Of a DNA stretch of 64,000 bases, positions 18,000 to 27,246 are shown piece after piece. Source of the DNA: Pseudomonas phenolilytica (lineage in GTDB: Bacteria; Pseudomonadota; Gammaproteobacteria; Pseudomonadales; Pseudomonadaceae); assembly GCF_021432765.1 (NCBI RefSeq), contig NZ_CP058908.1, positions 1,566,001 to 1,630,000 of the forward strand. The letters run 5' to 3'. The notes under the pieces are model-generated. The model was not told the DNA's origin, ran no database searches, and worked only from the letters and a program-made list of their open reading frames with translations. How positions within the stretch are numbered: the stretch's first letter is position 1; each line of letters begins with the position of its first letter. Position numbers and translations under genes: made by a program.

Positions 18000-19943
18000 T
18001 CACGCGCCAGTTGAGGTCGTTGTTGCGGGTGTGCTGTCGCGACTCAGGAGGTGACGCAGCTGGTCTTTTTCCTCGGTGCTGAGCGCGCCCTGGCGGGCCT
18101 TGCGCAACAGCAGTTCGAGGCTGCGTTCGCGCTGTCTGGCGGCAAGGGTGTTAATGGTGTCGAAAAATTGTTGTTCAAGGTTATCGGCCGATATCAGCCA
18201 TTCTTTCTCGGCCAGTGCACGTAAAAGTCGCCCCTGATCGGTGCCGTGCCAGCGCGCGATCAGTTGCAGGCTGCGCAGCCGGGGATTTTTCTGCAGTGTG
18301 CCGAGCAGAGCTACCAGCAGCTGGGCGTATGTGTCGTCTTCGGCTGCGAAATGGCTGGCATCCTCGACCTTCTGTGCCAGTTCCGGGTGATGCAGCAGCG
18401 TGCGCAGGGTGGTCAGTGCTGGTGGCTCGACCGTGGTTGGCGTGCGCGGTCCGCGTGGCTTGAAGTCTGGCCGCTGCCCCGGTTTTTTCCAGTCCTTTTT
18501 CCATTCCTTCGTCGGCTTCTTGGGCGCGAGCGAGGACTGGCCAGAGTCCGGGGTAAAGTAATTGTCGTGGTCGCCCGTGCTGGTGTCGTAATAGAAGCTG
18601 TCGTCGTAGGGCGTGGCGGTGGCGTTTGCATCCGTCACCGGCACGGCCATGGTTTGCAGCGCCTCGCCGGTCAGTCCGGTCAGGTCCGCCAGGCGCTGGC
18701 GCATGAGGGTGCGCAGATTGGTGCCGGGTACTTTTTCGATAAGCGGCGCCGCCAGCGTGGCGAGATGGGCCTTGCCTTCGAGCGAGCGTGGGTCGGCCTC
18801 TTCGCTTAGTTGTTGGAAAAAGTAGTCCGCCAGCGGCTGGGCGTGTTGGTTGATTCGCGCGCGAAAGGCGTCGGTGCCTTCGGCGCGTACAAGACTGTCC
18901 GGGTCCTCGCCTTCGGGCAGGAACAGGAAGCGTGCGCGACGTCCGTCCTGCAGGCTCGGCAGAGTCGCCTCCAGGGCACGCCAGGCCGCCTTGCGTCCGG
19001 CGGAGTCGCCATCGAAGCAGAACAGCACGCTGGGTACGAGGCGGAACAGCCGCTTGAGGTGCTCCTCGCTGGTGGCGGTGCCAAGGGTCGCCACAGCGTT
19101 GCGCAGGCCTTGCTGGGCAAGCGCGATCACGTCCATGTAACCCTCGACCACGATGATTTCGTCGAGGTTGCGATTGCTCTGCCGTGCCTCGAACAGGCCG
19201 TAGAGCTCCTGCCCCTTGTGGAAGACCGGAGTTTCCGGCGAGTTCAGATACTTGGGCTTATCGTCGCCCAAGACCCGGCCGCCGAAGGCGATCACACGGC
19301 CGCGACTGTCGCGGATGGGAAACATCACGCGGTCGCGAAAGCGATCGTAGCGCTTGCCGTTTTCGGCGTTCTCGATCAGTAGGCCTGCATCGATCATGGC
19401 CTTCTGCTGCAGCGCATCGCCGCCCAGGTGCTTGAGCAGGTTGTCCCAGCCTGGCGGGGCGAAACCCAAACCAAAATCGCGGGCGATCACGCCGGACAGG
19501 CCGCGGCCCTTGAGATACTCCACAGCCGCTTTGCGTGCGGGATGGCTTTTCAGGGCCTGGCGATAGTAGTCGGATGCGGCAGCAAGAAGCGGGTAGAGTG
19601 GCGAGTCGACCGGTTGGCGCGGCTTGTGGCTGCGTCCGCTGTCCTCATGCGGGACTTCCAGGCCGGCGCGGCGGGCCAGGTCCTCGACCGCCTGGGGAAA
19701 GTCCAGGTGATCGTGGTCCATGACGAAGCCCAGCGCGTTGCCACCGGCGCCGCAGCCGAAGCAATAGTAGAACTGCTTATCCGGGCTGACGCTGAAGGAC
19801 GGCGTCTTCTCGTTATGGAATGGACAGCGTGCGGTGTAATTTTTGCCGGCTTTCTTCAGCTGGATGCGCGAGCCGATCACTTCGACGATGTCGGAGCGAT
19901 TGAGCAGGTCATCGATGAAGGATTGCGGAATCAGACCGGCCAT
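18000..19943 (-). CDS. dnaG: DNA primase
   Basis: A 647-residue enzyme that makes RNA primers at the replication fork. Start ATG 19943 (MAGLIPQSFIDDLL). The CHC2 zinc ligands are C40, H43, C61 and C64 (CPFHNEKTPSF, FYYCFGCG). The TOPRIM core has the glutamate block VVEGYMDVIALAQ, then CFDGDSAGRKAA and EGEDPDSLVRAEG, the metal-binding acids of primer synthesis. The C-terminal third after residue ~430 is a proline/lysine-rich linker followed by the helicase-binding domain. It is the middle gene of the rpsU-dnaG-rpoD operon. Two hairpins lie between rpsU and dnaG, so dnaG should be expressed well below rpsU. Confidence 0.99.
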   Translation of the reverse strand: MAGLIPQSFIDDLLNRSDIVEVIGSRIQLKKAGKNYTARCPFHNEKTPSFSVSPDKQFYYCFGCGAGGNALGFVMDHDHLDFPQAVEDLARRAGLEVPHEDSGRSHKPRQPVDSPLYPLLAAASDYYRQALKSHPARKAAVEYLKGRGLSGVIARDFGLGFAPPGWDNLLKHLGGDALQQKAMIDAGLLIENAENGKRYDRFRDRVMFPIRDSRGRVIAFGGRVLGDDKPKYLNSPETPVFHKGQELYGLFEARQSNRNLDEIIVVEGYMDVIALAQQGLRNAVATLGTATSEEHLKRLFRLVPSVLFCFDGDSAGRKAAWRALEATLPSLQDGRRARFLFLPEGEDPDSLVRAEGTDAFRARINQHAQPLADYFFQQLSEEADPRSLEGKAHLATLAAPLIEKVPGTNLRTLMRQRLADLTGLTGEALQTMAVPVTDANATATPYDDSFYYDTSTGDHDNYFTPDSGQSSLAPKKPTKEWKKDWKKPGQRPDFKPRGPRTPTTVEPPALTTLRTLLHHPELAQKVEDASHFAAEDDTYAQLLVALLGTLQKNPRLRSLQLIARWHGTDQGRLLRALAEKEWLISADNLEQQFFDTINTLAARQRERSLELLLRKARQGALSTEEKDQLRHLLSRDSTPATTTSTGA

Positions 19944-19986
19944 AACAGTCTCGGGGTGCGCTCGTGATGTTCGACCCGGAAATGAC

Positions 19987-20023
19987 AAAAACTCCGATCA
20001 TTCGCCGACCGGCGAAGCGGAGT
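19987..20023 (-). terminator. Second hairpin between rpsU and dnaG
   Basis: Minus-strand nested stem: ACTCCG with CGGAGT enclosing TTCGCCG with CGGCGAA, followed by TTTTTG. It ends 43 bases before the dnaG start and looks like a leaky terminator within the operon. Confidence 0.75.
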
Positions 20024-20035
20024 CTTGTTCAATGC

Positions 20036-20059
20036 AAAGCCCGGCCTAAGCCGGGCTTT
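20036..20059 (-). terminator. Terminator after rpsU
   Basis: Perfect ten-base stem AAAGCCCGGC / GCCGGGCTTT with a four-base loop, 22 bases after the rpsU stop. Only a weak T content follows (TGCATTG), so partial readthrough into dnaG is expected. Confidence 0.8.
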
Positions 20060-20081
20060 ATGCTGCGTCAGCTGTACCGGA

Positions 20082-20297
20082 TCAGTACAGGCGGACGCTG
20101 CGGCGCTGCTCGCGCTGCACTTTCTTGGCGTGACGCTTGACTGCAGCGGCAGCCTTGCGCTTGCGCTCGGCAGTCGGCTTCTCGTAGAACTCGCGCGAAC
20201 GGACTTCGGCCAGCACGCCGGCTTTTTCGCAGGAGCGCTTGAAGCGACGCAGGGCTACGTCGAAGGGTTCATTCTCTTTAACTTTGACAGCGGGCAT
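20082..20297 (-). CDS. rpsU: 30S ribosomal protein S21
   Basis: A 71-residue, very basic protein of the small subunit platform near the 16S rRNA 3' end. [20 protein letters not shown] is the family N-terminus and the tail ([20 protein letters not shown]) is arginine/lysine rich. It is the first gene of the macromolecular-synthesis operon, followed by dnaG and rpoD on the same strand. A good sigma-70 promoter lies at 20380-20408. Confidence 0.99.
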   Translation of the reverse strand: MPAVKVKENEPFDVALRRFKRSCEKAGVLAEVRSREFYEKPTAERKRKAAAAVKRHAKKVQREQRRSVRLY

Positions 20298-20379
20298 CCA
20301 GGACGTACCTTCACTTGATTACCGGTGGCAACGCGCTTCGGCAAATGACTCGCAAGCACGCTGGTTTTAAGGGTTGCGG

Positions 20380-20408
20380 ATGTTAACCCCTGAACGCCGG
20401 GAATGCAA
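20380..20408 (-). promoter_or_regulatory. Sigma-70 promoter for the rpsU operon
   Basis: Minus-strand TTGCAT, 17-base spacer, TAACAT; the start point would lie about 75 bases before the rpsU ATG. This is the best-formed promoter in the rpsU-tsaD gap. Confidence 0.65.
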
Positions 20409-20494
20409 AGCCTGCGAGCGAAAAGCGCTGGTCGGTCGCCGGCCGTGGCGATTAATATGCACGGCTTCATTCGCCTCCGTGGAAGGTTGAACCC

Positions 20495-21520
20495 ATGCTG
20501 GTGCTGGGGCTGGAAACATCCTGCGACGAGACCGGGGTCGCGCTTTACGATAGCGAGCAGGGCCTGCTGGCCGATGCGTTGTTCAGCCAGATCGATTTGC
20601 ACCGCGTGTACGGCGGGGTGGTGCCGGAGCTGGCCTCGCGTGATCACGTCAAGCGTATGCTGCCATTGATCCGCCAAGTGCTTGCCGAGGCGGGCCGCGA
20701 GGCTGCGCAGATCGATGCGGTGGCCTATACCGCCGGGCCGGGGCTGGTCGGTGCGCTGCTGGTCGGCGCGTCCTGCGCCCAGGCGCTGGCGTTGGCCTGG
20801 GGCGTACCTGCCGTGGGCGTGCATCATATGGAAGGCCATCTGCTGGCGCCAATGCTGGAGGAGCAGGCTCCGGCGTTTCCGTTCGTCGCGTTGCTGGTAT
20901 CCGGCGGGCACACTCAGCTGGTACGGGTCGATGGCATCGGTCGCTACGAGCTACTCGGTGAGTCGGTAGACGATGCGGCCGGCGAGGCCTTCGACAAGAC
21001 GGCCAAGCTGATGGGGCTGCGCTACCCGGGCGGACCGGAAATCGCGCGCCTGGCCGAGCAGGGCACGCCGGGGCGTTTCGTCTTCCCGCGGCCTATGACC
21101 GATCGTCCCGGACTGGATTTCAGCTTCAGTGGCCTCAAGACGTTCACCCTCAACACCTGGCAGCAGTGCCGGGGCGCTGGCGACGAGTCGGAGCAGACCC
21201 GTTGTGACATCGCGCTGGCATTCCAACAGGCGGTCGTCGAAACGCTGACGATCAAGTGCCGGCGCGCGCTGAAGCAGACCGGGCTGAAATCGCTGGTGAT
21301 CGCCGGCGGCGTCAGCGCTAATCGTGCGCTGCGCCAGGCGCTGGAAACGATGCTCGGCGAGCTGAGCGGACAGGTGTTCTACGCACGCCCGCGTTTTTGT
21401 ACCGACAATGGCGCCATGATCGCCTACGCCGGCTGTCAGCGGCTGCTGGCCGGGCAGCACGACGGCCCGGCGATTGGCGTGCAGGCGCGCTGGCCAATGG
21501 AGTCGCTGCCGGCGATCTGA
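20495..21520 (+). CDS. tsaD: tRNA N6-adenosine threonylcarbamoyltransferase
   Basis: A 341-residue enzyme that transfers the threonylcarbamoyl group to A37 of ANN-decoding tRNAs, working with TsaB and TsaE. It has the ASKHA fold start [15 protein letters not shown] and the iron-binding H111 and H115 in HHMEGH. The nucleotide-binding blocks [11 protein letters not shown] and [13 protein letters not shown] are also present. Late [10 protein letters not shown] is conserved. Length is standard. It is divergent from rpsU across 197 bases, the usual gammaproteobacterial arrangement. Confidence 0.98.
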   Translation: MLVLGLETSCDETGVALYDSEQGLLADALFSQIDLHRVYGGVVPELASRDHVKRMLPLIRQVLAEAGREAAQIDAVAYTAGPGLVGALLVGASCAQALALAWGVPAVGVHHMEGHLLAPMLEEQAPAFPFVALLVSGGHTQLVRVDGIGRYELLGESVDDAAGEAFDKTAKLMGLRYPGGPEIARLAEQGTPGRFVFPRPMTDRPGLDFSFSGLKTFTLNTWQQCRGAGDESEQTRCDIALAFQQAVVETLTIKCRRALKQTGLKSLVIAGGVSANRALRQALETMLGELSGQVFYARPRFCTDNGAMIAYAGCQRLLAGQHDGPAIGVQARWPMESLPAI

Positions 21521-21568
21521 CGGGAGCGTCGGGCGTAGTCGCCATCTAATCTATAGTCAGTCGAATTA

Positions 21569-22138
21569 TTAGAAATGACGTTCCTGGCCGGCGCGCAGCG
21601 CACGCAGGTTGCTGCGATGGCGCCAGACGATCAGCACCGCCAGCAGGCTCATCGGCAAGAGCGCGCCGGGTTGCTGCCAGGCCAGCAGCGGCAGGCAGAG
21701 CGGCAGGGCGATCAATGCAGCGAGCGAGCTGGTGCGGGTGAGGCGGAATACGGTGAGCCAGGCGACGACGGCCAGCAGTGCGGCGGGCAGATACAGCCCG
21801 AGCAGCGCACCGGCTGCGGTGGCAACACCCTTGCCGCCGCGGAAGCGGAAATACAGCGGATACAGGTGACCGATCACAGCGGCGAGGCCGATCCAGCCCT
21901 GCTGTTGCACGCTCAAGTCCAGGCGGGCGGCGAGCAGTACCGGCAGCAGCCCCTTGAGCAGATCGCCGAACAAGGTGGCGATGGCCAGGCGTCGGCCAGC
22001 CAGGCGTAGCATGTTGGTCGCACCGGGATTGCCTGAGCCGCTGGCACGCGGGTCCGGCAGACCGGTCAGGCGGCTGAGCAGAATGGCGAATGACAGCGAA
22101 CCGATCAGGTAGGCGAGCAGTGTCAGCAGCCAGAACAT
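21569..22138 (-). CDS. plsY: Acyl-phosphate:glycerol-3-phosphate acyltransferase
   Basis: A 189-residue inner-membrane enzyme that moves the acyl group from acyl-phosphate to glycerol 3-phosphate, the first step of phospholipid synthesis. Conserved loops are visible: [27 protein letters not shown] and RHRSNLRAL near the end. Five or so membrane helices are predicted. I chose ATG 22138 ([17 protein letters not shown]), which matches the length I recall for PAO1; an in-frame ATG nine bases upstream is equally open. It is divergent from folB and convergent with tsaD. Confidence 0.96.
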   Translation of the reverse strand: MFWLLTLLAYLIGSLSFAILLSRLTGLPDPRASGSGNPGATNMLRLAGRRLAIATLFGDLLKGLLPVLLAARLDLSVQQQGWIGLAAVIGHLYPLYFRFRGGKGVATAAGALLGLYLPAALLAVVAWLTVFRLTRTSSLAALIALPLCLPLLAWQQPGALLPMSLLAVLIVWRHRSNLRALRAGQERHF

Positions 22139-22213
22139 GGAATACATCCGGGGCAGGAGGCTCCTGAGTCTAACGATGCGGCCGGTGCTTGTCGTGTCGC
22201 AGGAGAATGCTAC

Positions 22214-22567
22214 GTGGATACAGTTTTCATCGAGGGTCTGGAAGTCGACACCGTGATCGGTGCCTACGACTGGGAGCGCGGCATTCGCCAATGCCTGCGC
22301 CTGGACCTGACCCTGGGGTGGGACATCCGTCCGGCAGCCGCCGAGGATGAGCTGGACAAGGCGTTGGATTACGCCAAGGTCGCCGCGATGATCGATCGGT
22401 TTGCCGCGGCAGCGCGTTTCGAACTGGTGGAAACCTTCGCCGAGCGGCTGGCGGCGAGCCTGATGCAGGAGTTCGGCATCGTCTGGCTGCGGTTGCGCGT
22501 GACCAAACCCGGGGTCAACCCGCGGGCCCGGGGACTGGGCGTGGAGATCGAACGCGGATGCCGCTGA
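22214..22567 (+). CDS. folB: Dihydroneopterin aldolase
   Basis: A 117-residue enzyme that cleaves dihydroneopterin to 6-hydroxymethyl-dihydropterin and glycolaldehyde in folate synthesis. It starts at GTG 22214 with AGGAGAATGCTAC before it. Family marks are [30 protein letters not shown] and the catalytic-lysine region [20 protein letters not shown]. Its end overlaps folK by ten bases, so the two successive folate steps are translationally coupled. Confidence 0.96.
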   Translation: MDTVFIEGLEVDTVIGAYDWERGIRQCLRLDLTLGWDIRPAAAEDELDKALDYAKVAAMIDRFAAAARFELVETFAERLAASLMQEFGIVWLRLRVTKPGVNPRARGLGVEIERGCR

Positions 22568-23103
22568 CTCCGGTACTGCTCGGGCTCGGCAGCAACGTCG
22601 AGCGCGAGAATCACCTGTGTGCCGGCCTTGATGCGCTGGCCGAATTGCTGACCGACATGCGTTGCTCGCCGGTATTCGAGAGCCTGGCGGTGGGCTACAA
22701 GGGCGACAATTTCTACAACCTAGTGGTGGCCGGACAAACCGCGCTGCCGCTCAATGAGCTGGATCGCCGGCTCAAGTTCATCGAAGCGGACAACGGTCGC
22801 TATGCGCCGGAGCGCAAGGGCCTGCCGCTGGATATCGATGTGCTGCTTTACGACACGCTGGTCGGCGACTTCGACGGGCTGCGCCTGCCGCGCGCGGAGA
22901 TCCTGAAGAACGCCTTCGTGCTCCGGCCACTGGCGTGGCTGGTGCCCGAGCAGCGGCATCCCGCTGTCGGCCGCAGCTTCGCCGAACTCTGGCGCGAGGC
23001 GCGGATCGACCAGCAGCTGTGGCCGGTGAGTTTTCACTGGCGAGGCGTCGAGCTGACGCCGCTGGAGCTGCTGCAGGAGCCGCGATCAGGCATCCCGGCC
23101 TGA
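22558..23103 (+). CDS. folK: 2-amino-4-hydroxy-6-hydroxymethyldihydropteridine pyrophosphokinase
   Basis: A 181-residue HPPK that transfers pyrophosphate from ATP to the FolB product. It begins [18 protein letters not shown], has the substrate block [10 protein letters not shown], and the magnesium-binding aspartates in [12 protein letters not shown]. Conserved [19 protein letters not shown] follows. The arginine-rich part of the usual signature is replaced by APERKG, a variant I recall in the Pseudomonas cca-adjacent paralogue type. It overlaps folB at its start and the convergent cca by 18 bases at its end. Confidence 0.93.
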   Translation: MPLTPVLLGLGSNVERENHLCAGLDALAELLTDMRCSPVFESLAVGYKGDNFYNLVVAGQTALPLNELDRRLKFIEADNGRYAPERKGLPLDIDVLLYDTLVGDFDGLRLPRAEILKNAFVLRPLAWLVPEQRHPAVGRSFAELWREARIDQQLWPVSFHWRGVELTPLELLQEPRSGIPA

Positions 23104-24246
23104 TGCTGCGCACTCGGTCCGAGCGCGGGTGAAGCGGGCGACGGCCTCCAGCCGCGTGCGCTTGAGCGCTTCGCCCAGTTCGGCGCCCTGATATCCCTGT
23201 TCGATCAGCGGTTGCACCGTCACCGCGCGGACGGCTTGCGCCGCGCCACGCAGGTAGTCGGCTTGAGGAAAGGCTGCGCCGCGACCGCGAGCGAGCAGGA
23301 CGCAGGCCTGCAGGAACAGCTCGAAGCGCTCGGGGCGCCGCTGGATGTCGAAGTGCTGCAACAGCTCGAACAGCTCGGCAGACGTCAGTTCGGCCGCGCG
23401 GCTGGCGTCATCGTGGAAGTGACCAACCAGCAAGGCCAGCTCCTGGCAGTCCCGCGGTGCCTTGCTGCGTGCATTCAACCCCTCGATGGCCGTGTCGTCC
23501 AGCATGGCCAGCAGGCAGGCCCAGCGTACCGGCAGTGGCTGCTGGTCGAGCGCGCATTCGCGCAGGGTCAGAAGCAGCTGCTGCGCCGCGCTGGCCGAGC
23601 GTGCGAGCTGCGCATTCAGTTCAGGAAACAGTTCGCCGAGCGCGCCGCAATCACGCAGCACCTGAATGAACACGTCGGGGCGCGGCTCCATCAGTGCGCG
23701 GGAGATTTCCTTCCAGCTGCGCTCGGGGGTGAGTGCCTGCAGCTCGCCGGACGCGGCCAGATCGGCCATCAGTGCGCGGGTTTCCTCGGCGACGCGAAAG
23801 CCCAGCGGCGCATAGCGGGCAGCGAAGCGCGCCACCCGCAACACACGCAGCGGATCTTCGGCGAAGGCCGGGGATACGTGTCGCAGCAGTCGCGCGTCAA
23901 GATCGCGCTGGCCGCCGTAAGGATCGTAGAGCCGGCCTTCGGCGTCCTCGGCCATCGCATTGATGGTGAGATCGCGGCGAATCAGGTCCTGCTCGAGCGT
24001 GACATCCGGGCTGGCATGGAAGACGAACCCCCCGTAACCGCGACCGTTTTTGCGTTCGGTACGGGCGAGTGCATATTCCTCGCCCGTCGTGGGATGCAGG
24101 AACACCGGGAAGTCGGCGCCGACCGGGCGGAAGCCGTGCGCCTGCATGGCCTCGGCCGTGGCGCCAACCACCACCCAGTCCACCTCGGTCACTTCGCGGC
24201 CCAACAGGCGATCGCGCACGGCGCCGCCTACCTTGTAAATCTGCAT
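23086..24246 (-). CDS. cca: CCA-adding tRNA nucleotidyltransferase, apparently without a working HD domain
   Basis: A 386-residue class II enzyme that adds or repairs the tRNA 3' CCA. ATG 24246 is preceded by GGAGGTGAAC. The head domain has [11 protein letters not shown] and the metal motif EVDWVVVG (E21, D23; E. coli has D21, D23). The neck and template region includes [21 protein letters not shown] and the base-reading [15 protein letters not shown]. The E. coli enzyme has an HD phosphohydrolase block (HDLGK) after about residue 250; the aligned stretch here is [16 protein letters not shown] with no His-Asp pair, and the protein is shorter. So nucleotide addition should be intact while the phosphatase/phosphodiesterase activities are probably lost. 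Confidence 0.95.
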   Translation of the reverse strand: MQIYKVGGAVRDRLLGREVTEVDWVVVGATAEAMQAHGFRPVGADFPVFLHPTTGEEYALARTERKNGRGYGGFVFHASPDVTLEQDLIRRDLTINAMAEDAEGRLYDPYGGQRDLDARLLRHVSPAFAEDPLRVLRVARFAARYAPLGFRVAEETRALMADLAASGELQALTPERSWKEISRALMEPRPDVFIQVLRDCGALGELFPELNAQLARSASAAQQLLLTLRECALDQQPLPVRWACLLAMLDDTAIEGLNARSKAPRDCQELALLVGHFHDDASRAAELTSAELFELLQHFDIQRRPERFELFLQACVLLARGRGAAFPQADYLRGAAQAVRAVTVQPLIEQGYQGAELGEALKRTRLEAVARFTRARTECAASGRDA

Positions 24247-24283
24247 GTTCACCTCCGTTGGCGCGGAGGATAAAGGATTAGCG

Positions 24284-24307
24284 CGCCCCCGCCATCTCGC
24301 GGGGGCG
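24284..24307 (-). terminator. Hairpin after spoVR
   Basis: Perfect nine-base stem CGCCCCCGC / GCGGGGGCG around a six-base loop, 16 bases beyond the spoVR stop. It lacks a T-run. It ends the prkA-yeaH-spoVR unit just before cca. Confidence 0.6.
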
Positions 24308-24322
24308 GCGCGGGTGCCGTCG

Positions 24323-25864
24323 TCAGGCGAAATTCATTCCCGGGAAGCGGCTTTCGGCCTCCGGTTCGGGCTGCGGCGGCATGTGATGGGCGTTGACTAC
24401 CTGTTCGCCCTGCATCGATTGCAGGTGCACGTCGAATCCCCACAACCGGTGCAGGTGCTTGAGCACCTCGTCCGTGGACCTGCCCAGCGGTTTGCGGTCG
24501 TGCTGCTGATGGCGCAGCGTCAGCGAGCGATCGCCGCGGCGGTCGACGCTCCAGACCTGCACGTTGGGCTCGCGGTTGCCGAGGTTGTACTGCGCGGCGA
24601 GCAGTTCGCGGATAACGTGGTAGCCGTTTTCGTCGTGGATCGCCGGCACCAGCAGGTCGTCCTTGCGGTCGTCGTCGAGGATGCTGAACAGCTTGAGGTC
24701 GCGGATGACCTTGGGCGAGAGGAACTGCAGGATGAAACTCTCGTCCTTGAAGTTCTGCATGGCGAATTTCAGCGTGGTCAGCCAGTCGCTACCGGCAATG
24801 TCGGGGAACCAGCGGCGGTCCTCCTCGGTGGGCTGTTCGCAGATGCGGCGGATATCGCTGTAGATGGCGAAACCCAGGGTGTAGGGGTTGATACCGCTGT
24901 AGTACGGGCTGTCGAAGCCGGGCTGGTAGATCACGCTGGTGTGAGCCTGGAGAAATTCCATCATGAAACCGTCGGTGACCAGGTCTTCATCGTAGAGGTC
25001 GTTCATCAGCGTGTAGTGCCAGAACGTGGCCCAGCCCTCGTTCATCACCTGGGTCTGGCGCTGCGGATAGAAGTACTGCGCGATCTTGCGCACGATGCGC
25101 ACCACTTCGCGCTGCCACGGCTCGAGCAGCGGCGCGTGCTTCTCGATGAAGTAGAGGATGTTCTCCTGCGGTTCGGCCGGGAAGCGCTTGCCGTCGTCGG
25201 CCTCGTCACCCTTGCCGGCGCTCTTGGGAATGGTGCGCCAGAGGTCGTTGATCTGCCGCTGCAGGTGCTCCTCGCGTTCCTTCTGCCGGCGCCGTTCCTC
25301 CTCGGCGGAAATCGGGTAGGGGCGTTTGTAGCGGTCCACACCGTAGTTCATCAGCGCATGGCAGGAGTCGAGCAGGTCCTCCACCGCATCGATGCCGTGG
25401 CGCTCCTCGCACTGGGTGATGTACTGCTTGGCGAACACCAGGTAATCGATGATCGAGCTGGCGTCGGTCCAGGTGCGGAACAGGTAGTTACCCTTGAAGA
25501 AGCTGTTGTGGCCGTAGCAGGCGTGGGCGATGACCAGCGCCTGCATGCAGATGGTGTTTTCTTCCATCAGGTAGGCGATGCAGGGATCGGAGTTGATCAC
25601 GATCTCGTAGGCCAGGCCCATTTGCCCACGTTTGTAGCCCTTCTCGGTGCTGAGGAAGTGCTTGCCGTAGGACCAGTGGTGGTAGCCGATGGGCATGCCG
25701 ACGGAGGCGTAGGCGTCCATCATCTGCTCGGCAGTAATCACCTCGATCTGGTTCGGGTAGGTATCCAGCGCGTAGCGTTCGGCGAGGCGGCCGATCTCGC
25801 GGTCGTAGGCGCGGATCAGCTCGAAGGTCCATTCCGAGCCGGTGGAGATGGGCTGTCGTTTCAT
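24323..25864 (-). CDS. SpoVR family protein (YcgB-like)
   Basis: A 513-residue protein of the SpoVR family, whose biochemical role is not known; in Bacillus it affects spore cortex, and in gammaproteobacteria it travels with yeaG and yeaH. The N-terminal half carries conserved blocks [33 protein letters not shown] and [15 protein letters not shown] with several histidines; the mid-region [20 protein letters not shown] is a strongly conserved HxxE-like element. A charged [10 protein letters not shown] linker is near residue 200. Nine bases separate it from yeaH upstream, so prkA-yeaH-spoVR is an operon or close gene set. Confidence 0.95.
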   Translation of the reverse strand: MKRQPISTGSEWTFELIRAYDREIGRLAERYALDTYPNQIEVITAEQMMDAYASVGMPIGYHHWSYGKHFLSTEKGYKRGQMGLAYEIVINSDPCIAYLMEENTICMQALVIAHACYGHNSFFKGNYLFRTWTDASSIIDYLVFAKQYITQCEERHGIDAVEDLLDSCHALMNYGVDRYKRPYPISAEEERRRQKEREEHLQRQINDLWRTIPKSAGKGDEADDGKRFPAEPQENILYFIEKHAPLLEPWQREVVRIVRKIAQYFYPQRQTQVMNEGWATFWHYTLMNDLYDEDLVTDGFMMEFLQAHTSVIYQPGFDSPYYSGINPYTLGFAIYSDIRRICEQPTEEDRRWFPDIAGSDWLTTLKFAMQNFKDESFILQFLSPKVIRDLKLFSILDDDRKDDLLVPAIHDENGYHVIRELLAAQYNLGNREPNVQVWSVDRRGDRSLTLRHQQHDRKPLGRSTDEVLKHLHRLWGFDVHLQSMQGEQVVNAHHMPPQPEPEAESRFPGMNFA

Positions 25865-25873
25865 GGCATCTCC

Positions 25874-27145
25874 TCAGGCGTTGATGCGCCGCTGGAACAG
25901 CTCGCGAAACACCGGATAGATGTCGGCGGCGCTGACCAGCTGCTGCTGGGCGAAGGAGTCGGCGAAGGCCTCGGCGACCTGGTTGTACTCGTACCAGAGC
26001 GCCTGGTGTTCGCGCGGGGTGATTTCGACGTAGGTGAAGTACTGCACGAACGGCATGATCTGGTTGATCAGGATGTCGCGGCACAACGGCGAGTCGTCGT
26101 TCCAGTTGTCGCCGTCCGAAGCCTGCGCGGCATAGATGTTCCATTCGTTGGCCGGATAACGCTCGGCCATGATCTCCTGCATCATTTTCAGCGCGCTGGA
26201 GACGATGGTGCCGCCGGTCTCGCGCGAGTAGAAGAACTCTTCCTCGTCGACTTCCTTGGCGCTGGTGTGGTGGCGGATGAACACCACATCGATCTTGTCG
26301 TAGTTCCGCTTGAGGAACAGGTACAGCAGGATGAAGAAGCGCTTCGCGATGTCCTTGGTCGCCTGGGTCATCGAGCCGGACACGTCCATCACGCAGAACA
26401 TCACCGCTTTCGAACTGGGGTTCGGCTGTTTGACCAGCAGGTTGTATTTGAGGTCGAAGGTGTCGAGGAACGGCACGCGGTTGATCCGTGCGCTGAGGCG
26501 TTCGATCTCGGCCTCGGTGGCCTTGATGTCGTTGAAGTTGTCCGGTTCCTCCAGCAGCAGGCGGGTCAGCTCGGCTTTCATCTCGCGCAGCTTGGTGCGG
26601 CTGCTGCCCGACAGCGCGATGCGCCGTGCATGGGCCGAACGCAGGGTGCGCACGATGTTGATGCGCGACGGATTGCCTTCGTTGCTGATGCCGGCGCGCA
26701 CGGTCTTGAAGGTTTCGGTGCCGGCCAGGTGGCGCTTGACCAGGTTGGGCAGCTCCAGGTCCTCGAACATGAAATCGAGGAATTCCTCCTGGGTGATCTG
26801 GAACACGAAGTCGTCCATGCCTTCGCCGGTGTTGCTGGCCTGACCGCTGCCGCCACCTCCACCGCCGCCCTGCGGCCGCGGGATGCGTTCGCCGGCGATG
26901 AATTCCTTGTTGCCCGGATGGACGATGGTCTGGCGGCCGCCGTGGCCGTGGTGCAGCACTGGTTCGTCGATGTCGCGACCCGGAATGCTGATCTGTTCGC
27001 CGTGTTCCATGTCGGTGATGGAACGCCGGCTGACGGCTTCCTCCACCGCCTTCTTGATATGCCCACGGTAACGCTGCAGGAAGCGCTGGCGGTTTACCGT
27101 GCTCTTGTTCTTGCCGTTCAGACGACGGTCGATGACGTAGCTCAT
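25874..27145 (-). CDS. yeaH: DUF444 / YeaH-YhbH family protein with a VWA-like fold
   Basis: A 423-residue protein. It begins [20 protein letters not shown], has a glycine-rich linker ([12 protein letters not shown]) near residue 95, and a C-terminal half with a MIDAS-like [10 protein letters not shown] near residue 250, as in von Willebrand A domains. Known: in E. coli yeaGH is induced by nitrogen starvation and by general stress and depends on alternative sigma factors. It is flanked by prkA and spoVR in the same direction, the conserved trio. A pairing of AAA+-like kinase and VWA partner is a common theme, which makes a functional complex with PrkA plausible. Confidence 0.95.
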   Translation of the reverse strand: MSYVIDRRLNGKNKSTVNRQRFLQRYRGHIKKAVEEAVSRRSITDMEHGEQISIPGRDIDEPVLHHGHGGRQTIVHPGNKEFIAGERIPRPQGGGGGGGSGQASNTGEGMDDFVFQITQEEFLDFMFEDLELPNLVKRHLAGTETFKTVRAGISNEGNPSRINIVRTLRSAHARRIALSGSSRTKLREMKAELTRLLLEEPDNFNDIKATEAEIERLSARINRVPFLDTFDLKYNLLVKQPNPSSKAVMFCVMDVSGSMTQATKDIAKRFFILLYLFLKRNYDKIDVVFIRHHTSAKEVDEEEFFYSRETGGTIVSSALKMMQEIMAERYPANEWNIYAAQASDGDNWNDDSPLCRDILINQIMPFVQYFTYVEITPREHQALWYEYNQVAEAFADSFAQQQLVSAADIYPVFRELFQRRINA

Positions 27146-27162
27146 AAGGGCCCTCCGGCCAA

Positions 27163-27228
27163 CTGCAGGCTTCTCAGGCTGCAGACCGCAAGCCTGCGCG
27201 GCCGGTCAGGTGCACCGTCCGCGCGGGC
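27163..27228. repeat. Intergenic inverted repeat between prkA and yeaH
   Basis: Contains CTGCAGGCTTCTCAGGCTGCAG (spacing variant of the words at 3341 and 31801) followed by GCCTGCGCGG (27192-27201) and CCGCGCGGGC (27219-27228), which pair with one G-T. Likely a REP-like element; could separate prkA from yeaH expression. Confidence 0.45.
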
Positions 27229-27246
27229 TGGCGAGCTGGGGCCGTG

